This document shows positions 1 to 7,382 of a stretch of 15,761 nt of DNA, one piece after another. The notes beneath the pieces are model-generated. The model searched no databases, was not told the DNA's origin, and saw only the letters and a list, made by a program, of their open reading frames with translations. Made by a program: the position numbers and the translations under genes. The DNA comes from Pseudomonadota bacterium (GTDB taxonomy: Bacteria > Pseudomonadota > Alphaproteobacteria > Sphingomonadales > Sphingomonadaceae), in assembly GCA_023390675.1 (NCBI GenBank), contig JAEWCK010000373.1, positions 1 through 15,761 of the forward strand, read 5' to 3'. How positions within the stretch are numbered: position 1 is the stretch's first letter; every line of letters begins with the position of its first letter.

Positions 1-24
1 TCCCCGTTCCGGGGAGGAGCTTGG
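1..24 (+). promoter_or_regulatory. Hairpin partly covering the ribosome binding site of the cupin gene
   Basis: Bases 1-6 (TCCCCG) pair perfectly with 10-15 (CGGGGA) around the loop TTC. The next bases, AGGAG at 15-19, are the Shine-Dalgarno of the gene starting at 25, with 5 bases between. The stem therefore touches the ribosome binding site. It could equally be the tail of an upstream terminator cut by the window edge. The pairing is seen directly; a regulatory role is only inferred. Confidence 0.35.
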
Positions 25-645
<621 letters not shown>

Positions 646-1569
646 GGTCGAGCTCCCAGGTCTCGCCCTGTTCGGGCTTGCCGAACGAATCGTGCACGCT
701 GGTGTCGGTGATGCGGAACCCCGCCGCCGCGTAGATTTTCCGCGCGGACGTAAGCACCGTGTGCGTCCACAGCGTCACCTTCGCATAGCCGGTCGCGCGC
801 GCGAACCGCACGCATTCGTCGACCAGCGCGCGCCCGATCCCCAGCCCGCGCGCCTCGGCCTCGACATAGAGCAGCCGTAGCTGCGCAACCCCGTCGCCGG
901 CATCGACGAGGAACACCGATCCCAGCATCCGCCCGCCGCGCTCGGCGACCCAGCATTGCTCGCGCCCCGGCTTGAAGTCGCGCAGGAAGCCGGTGACGAC
1001 GTCGCCGAGCAGCACTTCCATCGGCCGCCCCCAGCCATATCCGGCTTCGTAGAGGATCGCCTGCCGCGCCGCGATCATCCCCATGTCGCCGGGCCGGAAG
1101 GTGCGGATCGTCCAGGGGAGCGCCTCGCCGCCGAGCAACACCCGCGCCGTCCGCAGCGAATCGGCGAGCGCCGCGCGCCCCGCATCGCCCAGCGGCTCGA
1201 GCACGCGCGCGGTCTCGGCATGCGTCGCGCGGTCGAGCGCCTCGAAGGTCGCGCGCCCCGCCGCAGTCGTCGTGATCGGCCGCTGCCGCGCATCGGGCCC
1301 GCGCCCGCGCACGATCCAGCCGCGCTCCTCGAAGCGGCGCAGCAGCCGGCTCGCATAGCCCGCGTCGAGCCCGAGCAGCGCCTGCAACTCGGAGGCGAGC
1401 ACGCTCTCGCGCGTCGCGATCTCGTAGAGCAGCCGCGCCTCGACCAGGCTCATCTCCGAGCCCATGTAGCGCGGCGAAAGCACCCCCGCGACGCGCGTAT
1501 GGATGCGGCTGAAGGCGCGGAAGCTCTCGACAGCGGCGGTCATGTTCGACTGATCCATGCCGAATATTT

Positions 1570-1593
1570 TCGCCATAAACTTGACGATGTCAA
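1570..1593 (-). promoter_or_regulatory. Putative MarR operator overlapping a -35 element
   Basis: TTGACgatGTCAA at 1581-1593 is a perfect 5-3-5 inverted repeat beginning 5 bases upstream of the ATG at 1576. Read on the minus strand it contains a consensus -35 hexamer, TTGACA (1593-1588). Going 17-18 bases downstream gives only an AT-rich match (AAAATA/AAATAT, about 1565-1570) inside the first codons. If that is the -10, translation would start at residue 7 or 12 rather than residue 1. MarR proteins commonly bind short palindromes over their own promoter. The palindrome is seen; its function is inferred. Confidence 0.45.
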
Positions 1594-1620
1594 CTATTAG
1601 GGGTGAACGAAAGGGCTCTT

Positions 1621-1647
1621 GGCCTGAACTTCGCTGAAGTTCCGGCT
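1621..1647 (-). terminator. Stem-loop at the end of the HAD gene, possible terminator
   Basis: GAACTTC (1626-1632) and GAAGTTC (1636-1642) pair perfectly over the loop GCT. After one mismatch the stem continues with three more pairs (1622-1624 with 1644-1646). It sits at the HAD stop codon (TAG, 1648-1646) and before the MarR–GNAT promoter. No run of T follows on either strand, so it would be an imperfect intrinsic terminator or a 3'-end stabilising hairpin. Confidence 0.45.
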
Positions 1648-2302
1648 AGGCGCGATGCGCCGCGACGTAATCCAATATGTCCTGCGGCGTGCGGAACATC
1701 ACGTCGGGCTTCATCGCCGCGAGCAGATCCTCGGCGGCATAGCCCCACAGCACCGATCCCGCCTGCATGCCGACTTCGCGCGCGGCATCGACGTCGCGGG
1801 TCTCGTCGCCGATCGACAGCGTCCGGGCTGCGGGAACGCCCATCTTCTTGAGCACGCGGCGGAACTTGGGCGCCTTGCCGAACAGCGAGGAGCCGCAGGC
1901 GAAGAAATCGATCTTCGCGGCATTTTCCGGCCCCAGGATCTTGCGCGCATTGGCTTCGGAATTGGACGTCACCAGCGCGATTCTCACGCCGGTATTCGCC
2001 AGCCGGACGAGCAGGTCGGGCGTGCCCGGGAAAAGCTCGATCTCGTGCGCGTTGCGCCCCACCAGCCGGCGGACGTAGCGTGCGATCAGCGGCAGCTTCC
2101 ATTTGGGGATGCCGAGGAACTCGATCACTTCGCGCGAGCTCTTGTGGCGCAGCATGTCGACTTCGTCCGCCGCCACGGTGCGGAACTTGAACTTGCGCGC
2201 CAGCTGGTCGACGACCGAGATGAACCAGTCGCCGCTGTCGCTCAGCGTGCCGTCGAAATCGAAGATGACGAGCTGGATCGGCGCGGTTTCAGCCATGCGC
2301 AT
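1646..2302 (-). CDS. HAD-superfamily hydrolase (phosphoglycolate phosphatase-like)
   Basis: The 218-residue protein carries all four HAD motifs: DFDGT at 15-19 (nucleophile D15, acid D17), VTSNS at 111-115, lysines K143/K146 and SIGDETRD at 163-170 with D166 and D170. A helical cap lies between motifs I and II, as in subfamily IA phosphatases. It is expected to be a cytoplasmic Mg-dependent phosphatase; the substrate is not evident. Two in-frame ATGs, 2302 and 2296, are both possible. I chose 2302 because GGGAA lies 5 bases upstream; 2296 gives a protein two residues shorter. Either start lies inside the last codons of the CDF gene (14- or 8-base overlap), so translation is probably coupled. 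It is the last gene of the eight-gene minus-strand run and is followed by a stem-loop. Confidence 0.92.
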   Translation of the reverse strand: MRMAETAPIQLVIFDFDGTLSDSGDWFISVVDQLARKFKFRTVAADEVDMLRHKSSREVIEFLGIPKWKLPLIARYVRRLVGRNAHEIELFPGTPDLLVRLANTGVRIALVTSNSEANARKILGPENAAKIDFFACGSSLFGKAPKFRRVLKKMGVPAARTLSIGDETRDVDAAREVGMQAGSVLWGYAAEDLLAAMKPDVMFRTPQDILDYVAAHRA

Positions 2303-3203
2303 GTCCGTTCCCGTGCATCCGGCATTCCGCTCCGTCGCCAAGCTCGATCTGGACCGTCGTATGGTCGATCCGGAAGTCATGCGCCAGCCGGTGCTGCAAA
2401 TCGCCCAGGAAAGCGTCGCCGGGATGGCCGCCCGGCATCACCAGATGCGCCGTGAGCGCGGCCTCGGTGGTGCTCATCGGCCAGATATGAAGGTCGTGGA
2501 CGCGCGTGACCCCGGGCAGTCCGGCCAGCGCGCGCTCGACTGCCTCGGCGTCGATCCCGTCGGGCACCGCCTGGAGCAGCATCGTCAGCGATTCGGCGAA
2601 CAGGCCCCAGCTCCCCCACAGGATCACTGCGACGATGACGAGGCTCACCACCGGGTCGATCCACGCCGCGCCGGTGAGCAGGATCAGCGCCCCGCCGACC
2701 ACCACGCCGGCCGAGACCGCGGCGTCCGCCGCCATGTGGAGGAATGCGCCGCGCACGTTGATGTCGCCCTTGCGCCCGCGTGCGAAGAGCAGGGCGGTGG
2801 CGAGGTTGACGACGATTCCCGCCCCCGCGACGAGCATCACCGTCGCGCCCGGCACGTTGGCGGGCATGGCGAGCCGCTGCACGGCCTCGAGCAGGATCGC
2901 GCCCACCGCGACGAACAACAGCACCGCATTGGCGAGCGCGGCGAGAATCGAGGAACCGCGCAGGCCATAGGTGAAACGTTTGGAGGGCGCGCGCTTGGCG
3001 AGCTCGGCGCCGCCCCAGGCGATCAGCAGCCCGAGCACGTCGGAGAGATTGTGTCCGGCATCGGCGAGCAGCGCGACCGAATCGGCGAGCACGCCCGCGG
3101 CGCCCTCGATCAGCACGAAAGCGAGATTGAGCGCCGTGCCCAGGGCGAAGGCGCGGCCGAAATCGGCAGGGCCATGGTCGTGGTGGTCGTGATGCGCGGC
3201 CAT
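2289..3203 (-). CDS. Cation diffusion facilitator (zinc/cobalt/cadmium exporter)
   Basis: The 304-residue inner-membrane protein has the CDF layout: a His-rich N terminus (HHDHHDH at 4-10), six predicted membrane helices within about 15-205, and a cytoplasmic C-terminal domain (about 210-300) ending in another His-rich tail, HGNGHAHG. The transport site is visible as HxxxD in helix 2 (H51, D55) and HxxxD in helix 5 (H156, D160), the pattern of Zn-preferring members such as ZitB, CzcD and YiiP. It should export divalent metal, mainly Zn2+, against protons. The ATG at 3203 is preferred over a TTG at 3209 because an AAGAG lies about 7 bases upstream of the ATG. It overlaps the HAD gene downstream and follows the EF-hand gene by 59 bases. 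No metalloregulator gene adjoins it. Confidence 0.94.
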   Translation of the reverse strand: MAAHHDHHDHGPADFGRAFALGTALNLAFVLIEGAAGVLADSVALLADAGHNLSDVLGLLIAWGGAELAKRAPSKRFTYGLRGSSILAALANAVLLFVAVGAILLEAVQRLAMPANVPGATVMLVAGAGIVVNLATALLFARGRKGDINVRGAFLHMAADAAVSAGVVVGGALILLTGAAWIDPVVSLVIVAVILWGSWGLFAESLTMLLQAVPDGIDAEAVERALAGLPGVTRVHDLHIWPMSTTEAALTAHLVMPGGHPGDAFLGDLQHRLAHDFRIDHTTVQIELGDGAECRMHGNGHAHG

Positions 3204-3262
3204 CGCCAAGCTCTTAGCCGTGCCCGGGCATGAGATGCTAGGACATCATCGATGACGGGGCA

Positions 3263-3790
3263 TCAATCGCGGCGCTTGTTCTTGCCCTTGCCGCGGCGCC
3301 CGAGGCCGAACTGCATCTGCGGCCGGATCTCGACCAGCTCCTTGCGCACGATCACGCCGTCCTTGTCGGCATCGAAGCGCACGAAGAGCAGGTTGAAGCG
3401 GTCGGCGAGCTCCTCGAAGCTGATCTTGCTGTCGCCGTCGCGGTCGGTCTCGAACGGGCTGGGGAGCGTGTTGCGGTCGCCCATCCAGCGCTCGGCCCAG
3501 TCCGAAAAGGCGATATAGCCGAGCGCGCGCGTATGTCCGGTATCGATCGCATCGAAGCTGCGCTTGAGCCCCGCGTCGAACTCGGCGCGCGTCACCCGGC
3601 CGTCGCCGTCGGAATCGAACGCCGCGATCATCATCGCCACCGGCTCGACGATCACCGTCGCTGGCGGCTGGGCCCGGGTCGACTGGCCGATCGGCGAGTA
3701 ATCGTTGGCGGGCGGTGCGGGAATCCGCGTCCGCTCCTGCGCGAGTGCGGGCGTGGCGACGAGCATCGCGAGCAGGAACAACAGGCGCAT
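3263..3790 (-). CDS. Exported EF-hand calcium-binding protein
   Basis: The 175-residue protein opens with a signal peptide (hydrophobic 2-16, cleavage after ALA at 15-17), so it is periplasmic. It contains four EF-hand loops. Loop 1 is D59 to E70 (DSDGDGRVTRAE), loop 3 is D116 to E127 and loop 4 is D140 to E151; all three are canonical. The second, from D83, has lost the acidic position 12 and most ligands and should not bind calcium. A strongly basic tail (RRGKGKNKRR, 165-174) follows. The ATG at 3790 is fixed by GGAGAG about 6 bases upstream. It starts 14 bases after queA and lies upstream of the metal exporter, so it is probably co-transcribed with both. The target is unknown; calcium buffering or sensing in the periplasm is the natural guess. 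Confidence 0.92.
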   Translation of the reverse strand: MRLLFLLAMLVATPALAQERTRIPAPPANDYSPIGQSTRAQPPATVIVEPVAMMIAAFDSDGDGRVTRAEFDAGLKRSFDAIDTGHTRALGYIAFSDWAERWMGDRNTLPSPFETDRDGDSKISFEELADRFNLLFVRFDADKDGVIVRKELVEIRPQMQFGLGRRGKGKNKRRD

Positions 3791-3804
3791 CGACACTCTC
3801 CGAC

Positions 3805-4830
3805 TCAGGGCAGCAACAGGCTGGCGTCGCCATAGCTGTAGAAGCGGTAGTTTGTGTCCACCGCATGGCGATACGCCGCCTGCATCCGCTCCAGCCCCAT
3901 CAGCGCCGATACCAGCATGAACAGCGTGGAACGGGGCAAGTGGAAGTTGGTGATCAGCCCGTCGATCACTTTGAAGCGATAGCCCGGTGTGATGAAGATC
4001 GCGGTATCGCCTTCGAACGGACGGATGATGCCGTCTTCGCCGCACGCGCTCTCGATCAGGCGCAGGCTGGTGGTGCCCACCGCGATCACGCGCCCGCCGC
4101 CTGCGCGCACGGCGTTGAGGCGGTCGGCGGTGGCGGCGTCGATCCGGCCCCATTCGGCGTGCATCCGGTGGTCGTCGGTGTCCTCGGCCTTGACCGGCAG
4201 GAAGGTGCCCGCGCCGACATGGAGCGTCAGCGTCTCGTGCCCGATCCCGGCCGCGGCGAGCGCATCCATCAGCCCGGGCGTGAAGTGGAGCGCCGCGGTG
4301 GGCGCGGCGACTGCGCCGGGCTCGGCGGCGAACATCGTCTGGTAATCCTCGGCGTCGCGCGCGTCGGTTTCGCGCTTCGAGGCGATATAGGGCGGCAGCG
4401 GCATCCGCCCGGCGCGCTCGAGCAGCAGCTCGACCGGCTCGTCCCCGGCGAAATCGAGCGCGAAGCTGCCGTCCTCCGCGCGGTCCGACGCGATTGCCGT
4501 CACACCCGCACCGAAATCGATCGCGTCGCCTTCGCGCAGCCTTTTGGCGTTGCGGACGAACGCCCGCCAGCGCCGCGGCCCCTCGCGCTTGTGGAGCGTC
4601 GCGCCGATGCTCGCGTCCCCGCGCCTGCCTTCCAGCTGCGCCGGGATCACGCGCGTGTCGTTGAACACCAGGCAGTCGCCCGCGCGCAGCTGGCCGGGCA
4701 AGTCGCCGACATGCAGGTCGCGCGTCGCCGCGCCGTCGAGGACAAGCAGCCGCGCCGAATCGCGTGGGCTCGCGGGACGCAGCGCGATCCGCTCGTTCGG
4801 CAGCTCGAAGTCGAAATCGTCGACGCGCAC
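3805..4830 (-). CDS. queA: S-adenosylmethionine:tRNA ribosyltransferase-isomerase (queuosine pathway)
   Basis: The enzyme transfers and isomerises the ribosyl part of S-adenosylmethionine onto 7-aminomethyl-7-deazaguanine in tRNA, giving epoxyqueuosine. The 341-residue length is usual for QueA. Family signatures are the N-terminal DFDFELPNERIA (5-16), FNDTRVIPAQLEG, HVGAGTFLPVK, GTTSLRLIE and the C-terminal NFHLPRSTLFMLVSA. The start is a GTG at 4830, with AGGCGG about 10 bases upstream overlapping the end of the cyclophilin gene, 12 bases away. QueA needs Tgt to act first; no tgt gene follows here, although in many bacteria tgt is next to queA. It is cytoplasmic and part of the long minus-strand run. 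Confidence 0.98.
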   Translation of the reverse strand: MRVDDFDFELPNERIALRPASPRDSARLLVLDGAATRDLHVGDLPGQLRAGDCLVFNDTRVIPAQLEGRRGDASIGATLHKREGPRRWRAFVRNAKRLREGDAIDFGAGVTAIASDRAEDGSFALDFAGDEPVELLLERAGRMPLPPYIASKRETDARDAEDYQTMFAAEPGAVAAPTAALHFTPGLMDALAAAGIGHETLTLHVGAGTFLPVKAEDTDDHRMHAEWGRIDAATADRLNAVRAGGGRVIAVGTTSLRLIESACGEDGIIRPFEGDTAIFITPGYRFKVIDGLITNFHLPRSTLFMLVSALMGLERMQAAYRHAVDTNYRFYSYGDASLLLP

Positions 4831-4842
4831 GCCGCGCCCGCC

Positions 4843-5571
4843 TCAGTTGCCGGGCTTGGTCTCGGGCACCAGCAGCGGCGCGGCGGGAGCCGCGGGCGCC
4901 GGCGCGTTCGCGTAGGGCGGCGGGTTATCCGACTGGATCCAGGCGTGGACGATCCGTGTCGGGTTCGCCGGCGGCTCACCGCGCTCGATCTTGTCGACCC
5001 ACTCCATTCCCGAGATCACGCGCCCGAACACGGTATAATCGTGATCGAAGCCGAGTCGCGGCGCGAACATGATGAAGAACTGGCTGTTGGCGCTGTCCTC
5101 GGCGGTCTTGATCTGCTCGGGCGTCGCATTCTCGGGCGCGCCGAGGCGCGCCGCCGAGACGGTGCCGCGCACGTGCGGCAGGTTGCTGAACTCGGCCGGA
5201 ACGTCGGGCATGTCCGATTCGCCCGATCCGTCGCCCTTGGGATCGCCGCCCTGCGCCATGTTGTACGGCTCGTCGATCACGCGGTGGAAGGTGAGCCCGT
5301 CGTAGAAATGGTTGCGAGTCAGCGTCTTGACGCGCTCGACCATCTTGGGCGCGGCGTCGGGGCGCATCCGGATCAGCACGCGGCCGCCGGTCGAGAGGTC
5401 GAGCACCCACGTGTTCTCGGGATCGGCGGGCACCACCATCGGCACGTCGTTCTTGGGGTGATCGGCGGCGACGCCGAACAGCGGCATCACTTCGGGCTTC
5501 TGTTTCTGGGCGAGCGCCGGCGTGGCGACGATCAACGCGGCCAGTGCGGCCAAGGCAGTAACGAAACGCAT
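4843..5571 (-). CDS. Exported cyclophilin-type peptidyl-prolyl cis-trans isomerase
   Basis: The 242-residue protein has a signal peptide (cleavage after ALA, about residue 21), so it acts in the periplasm on folding proteins. The cyclophilin domain spans about 53-213, with FHRVI at 95-99 (catalytic R97), QGGD at 107-110, SQFFI at 163-167 and YTVFGRV at 179-185. An insertion around 144-162 lies before the FFI strand. A Pro/Ala-rich tail (217-236) follows and may be a flexible linker to the envelope. The ATG at 5571 is preferred over an in-frame GTG at 5583 because a GGGG lies 6-10 bases upstream of the ATG. It lies between coaD (53-base gap with a palindrome) and queA (12-base gap). Confidence 0.95.
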   Translation of the reverse strand: MRFVTALAALAALIVATPALAQKQKPEVMPLFGVAADHPKNDVPMVVPADPENTWVLDLSTGGRVLIRMRPDAAPKMVERVKTLTRNHFYDGLTFHRVIDEPYNMAQGGDPKGDGSGESDMPDVPAEFSNLPHVRGTVSAARLGAPENATPEQIKTAEDSANSQFFIMFAPRLGFDHDYTVFGRVISGMEWVDKIERGEPPANPTRIVHAWIQSDNPPPYANAPAPAAPAAPLLVPETKPGN

Positions 5572-5597
5572 GCAGATCCCCACTCAATCCTTTTCGG

Positions 5598-5617
5598 CGA
5601 TCGCTCTAGAGCAATCG
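5598..5617 (-). promoter_or_regulatory. Twenty-base near-perfect palindrome between coaD and the cyclophilin gene
   Basis: On the minus strand CGATTGCTCTAGAGCGATCG folds on itself with one G·T wobble; the core GCTCTAGAGC is perfect. It lies in the 53-base spacer, about 27 bases before the cyclophilin ATG. No T-run follows, so it is not a standard terminator. It could be an operator or an RNA processing or stability hairpin that sets different expression levels for the two genes. The function is unproven. Confidence 0.4.
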
Positions 5618-5624
5618 GAGCCCG

Positions 5625-6134
5625 TCAACCACTGCCTTTGCGGCCAAGCGCCTGAACGCGCGCTGTCACGTCGCGCTCGACCGCGGGCGTCACGAACTTG
5701 TGGATGTCCCCGCCGAACAAGGCGATCTCCTTGACCAGCCGGCTCGCGATCGGCTGGAGCGAGACGTCGGCCATCAGGAAGACCGTCTCGATCCGGTCGT
5801 TCAACTGCTGGTTCATCCCCGCCATCTGATATTCGTATTCGAAGTCGGCGACGGCGCGCAGCCCCCGCACGATCACATGCGCGCCTTCGCGCTCGGCGAA
5901 GTCCATCAGCAGCGAATCGAAGCTCACGACATGGATCTCGCCCGCGATCCCCGCGGTCTCGCGGCGGACCATGTCCATCCGCTCCTCGACCGTGAACATC
6001 GGATTCTTGCTCGGATTGGTGGTGACGCCGATCACCAGCCGGTCGACCAGCTTCGCGCCGCGCCGGATGATGTCCATATGGCCGAGCGTGACCGGATCGA
6101 AGGTGCCGGGATAGACGCCGGTGCGGGTGGTCAT
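5625..6134 (-). CDS. coaD: Phosphopantetheine adenylyltransferase
   Basis: The enzyme makes dephospho-coenzyme A from 4'-phosphopantetheine and ATP, the penultimate step of CoA synthesis, in the cytoplasm. The 169-residue length is typical. Visible signatures are the nucleotidyltransferase motif GTFDPVTLGH at 10-19 (TxGH = T16-H19), VIGVTTNPSKNPMFTVEER, VRGLRAVADFEYEYQM with the conserved RGLR, and the C-terminal ATP-site segment ASRLVKEIALFGGD. The ATG at 6134 lies 13 bases after the ispA stop, so the two are probably co-transcribed. A spacer containing a palindrome separates it from the next gene. Nothing is odd in the protein itself. Confidence 0.98.
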   Translation of the reverse strand: MTTRTGVYPGTFDPVTLGHMDIIRRGAKLVDRLVIGVTTNPSKNPMFTVEERMDMVRRETAGIAGEIHVVSFDSLLMDFAEREGAHVIVRGLRAVADFEYEYQMAGMNQQLNDRIETVFLMADVSLQPIASRLVKEIALFGGDIHKFVTPAVERDVTARVQALGRKGSG

Positions 6135-6147
6135 GTGTCGCTCTCCC

Positions 6148-7047
6148 CTAGCGATCGCGCTCTAGCACATAACGGGCGATGTCGCGGAGCAGGTCGGCTT
6201 CGGGCCCCCAGGATTTGAGATGGTCGACCGCCTGTTCGACGAGCAGCCGCGCCTGCTCGCGCGCGCGGTCGAGACCGAGCAGCGTCAGGAACGTCTCCTT
6301 GCCGCGCGCGCTGTCCTTGCGCAGCTTCTTGCCCGCCAGCACTTCGTCGCCCTCGGCGTCGAGGATGTCGTCGGCGATCTGGAAGGCGAGCCCCAGGTCG
6401 CGGGCATAGCCGCGAAGCCCCGTGCGCCCCTCGGGCGCGACGCGGCCGAGGATCGCGCCGCTCTCCACTGCGCAGCCGATCAGCGCGCCGGTCTTCATCG
6501 CCTGCAGCCGCGTGACCGTGGGCAAGTCGAAGCTCGCTTTCTCGGCCTCGAGATCCATCATCTGCCCGCCCGCCATGCCGGCCGGACCGGCCGCGCGCGC
6601 CAACTCGCCGGTCAGCTCGATCCGCACGAAGGGATCGGGGTGCGTCGTCTCCTGCGCGAGCACTTCGAAGGCGAGGGCGTGCAGGCAATCGCCCGCGAGG
6701 ATCGCGGTCGCCTCGTCGAACTGCCGGTGGACGGTGGGCTTGCCGCGGCGGACGTCGTCGTCGTCCATCGCCGGCAGATCGTCATGCACCAGCGAATAGA
6801 CATGGATGCATTCGATCGCGAGCGCGACGCGCGCCATGCACGATTTGTCCACGCCGAACAGTTGCGCGGTGGCGAAGACGAGCAGCGGCCGCAGCCTTTT
6901 GCCGCCGCCGATCGCGGCATGGCGCATCGCGCGGTACAGCCCCTCGCGCGGATCGTCGGGGATCGCCAGCAGCAGGTCGAACTGCCGGTCCATCTCGGCC
7001 GAGACCTGCCTGAGCGCCGCTTCGAGCGCGAGGCTGGCTTTCGCCAT
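6148..7047 (-). CDS. ispA: Farnesyl diphosphate synthase (short-chain polyprenyl synthase)
   Basis: The 299-residue all-helical enzyme condenses isopentenyl diphosphate with dimethylallyl and geranyl diphosphate in the cytoplasm, feeding quinones, carotenoids, hopanoids and undecaprenyl carriers. The first Asp-rich motif is DDLPAMD at 89-95 and the second DDILD at 226-230. GGGKRLRP (47-54) is the diphosphate-binding segment. The residues before the first motif (HVYSLVHDD) match bacterial C15 synthases, so farnesyl diphosphate is the expected product; a longer product is not excluded. The ATG at 7047 is 5 bases after the xseB stop. The open frame extends upstream through xseB, but that part is out of frame with xseB and unlikely to be used. 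xseB–ispA adjacency is common in proteobacteria; dxs, often next, is absent. Confidence 0.96.
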   Translation of the reverse strand: MAKASLALEAALRQVSAEMDRQFDLLLAIPDDPREGLYRAMRHAAIGGGKRLRPLLVFATAQLFGVDKSCMARVALAIECIHVYSLVHDDLPAMDDDDVRRGKPTVHRQFDEATAILAGDCLHALAFEVLAQETTHPDPFVRIELTGELARAAGPAGMAGGQMMDLEAEKASFDLPTVTRLQAMKTGALIGCAVESGAILGRVAPEGRTGLRGYARDLGLAFQIADDILDAEGDEVLAGKKLRKDSARGKETFLTLLGLDRAREQARLLVEQAVDHLKSWGPEADLLRDIARYVLERDR

Positions 7048-7052
7048 GGCTA

Positions 7053-7298
7053 TCAGCCGGCGGCGAAAGGCGTGGTGCCCGTCGGGCGGCCTTCGGCGTC
7101 GACGCGGATCGCCTCGATCCGCGCCTGCGCCGCATCGAGCCGCGCGGCGCATTGCTTGCGCAGCCGGTCGCCGCGCTCATAGAGGTCGATCGCCTCCTGG
7201 AGCTGCGCCTCGCCGCTTTCGAGCCGCGACACGATCCGCTCGAGCTCCTTCAGCGCGTCCTCGAACGAGAGCCCCGAAATATCCGCTTCGTCTGCCAT
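7053..7298 (-). CDS. xseB: Exodeoxyribonuclease VII small subunit
   Basis: The 81-residue protein is the small, coiled-coil subunit of exonuclease VII, which degrades single-stranded DNA in both directions together with XseA (not in this window). The family core is FEDALKELERIVSRLESGE (12-30) followed by LQEAIDLYERGDRL (33-46), two helices that pair. Length and pattern are standard. The ATG at 7298 is chosen because the core begins about ten residues later. No Shine-Dalgarno precedes it, so the message may be leaderless. It heads the eight-gene minus-strand run, with ispA 5 bases downstream. It is transcribed divergently from the dehydrogenase gene. Confidence 0.96.
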   Translation of the reverse strand: MADEADISGLSFEDALKELERIVSRLESGEAQLQEAIDLYERGDRLRKQCAARLDAAQARIEAIRVDAEGRPTGTTPFAAG

Positions 7299-7305
7299 GG
7301 TTTCG

Positions 7306-7334
7306 CTATGCGGCAGGGCGGGCAGGGATTGCAA
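7306..7334 (-). promoter_or_regulatory. Weak candidate promoter for xseB
   Basis: On the minus strand TTGCAA (7334-7329) is followed after 17 bases by GCATAG (7311-7306), a poor -10 match. The ATG of xseB would lie about 8 bases downstream, implying a leaderless or near-leaderless message, which fits the missing Shine-Dalgarno. TTGCAA is itself palindromic and could serve the plus strand too. This is only a spacing argument. Confidence 0.22.
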
Positions 7335-7370
7335 CCGGCGAGGCGCGCCACATGTTGGGGACGCGCGATC

Positions 7371-7376
7371 AGGAGG
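7371..7376 (+). promoter_or_regulatory. Perfect Shine-Dalgarno fixing the dehydrogenase start
   Basis: AGGAGG ends 6 bases before the ATG at 7383. The frame is open for another 77 codons upstream, but that region covers xseB on the other strand and the divergent spacer. The ribosome binding site settles the start. Confidence 0.85.
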
Positions 7377-7382
7377 CTCTTC

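Noticed and set aside
1626..1642. GAAC...GTTC as a LexA-type operator
   Set aside because: The spacing is 9 bases and the element is better explained as the arms of a stem-loop at a gene end.
3219..3255. Short palindromes TGCCCGGGCA and TCATCGATGA between the EF-hand and CDF genes
   Set aside because: Ten-base palindromes are expected by chance in GC-rich DNA; neither is placed as a terminator or operator, and no promoter is evident.
3715..5655. Plus-strand open frame of 646 codons opposite queA and the cyclophilin gene
   Set aside because: It spans two well-recognised genes on the other strand and shows only Arg/Ala/Val-rich filler sequence.
5799..5814. Two GTTC words resembling an alphaproteobacterial LexA box
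   Set aside because: The spacing is 8 bases instead of 7 and the site lies inside coaD, not near a promoter.
7152..7382. N-terminal extension of the dehydrogenase
   Set aside because: The extra codons overlap xseB, have no aldehyde dehydrogenase similarity, and a perfect Shine-Dalgarno marks the internal ATG.
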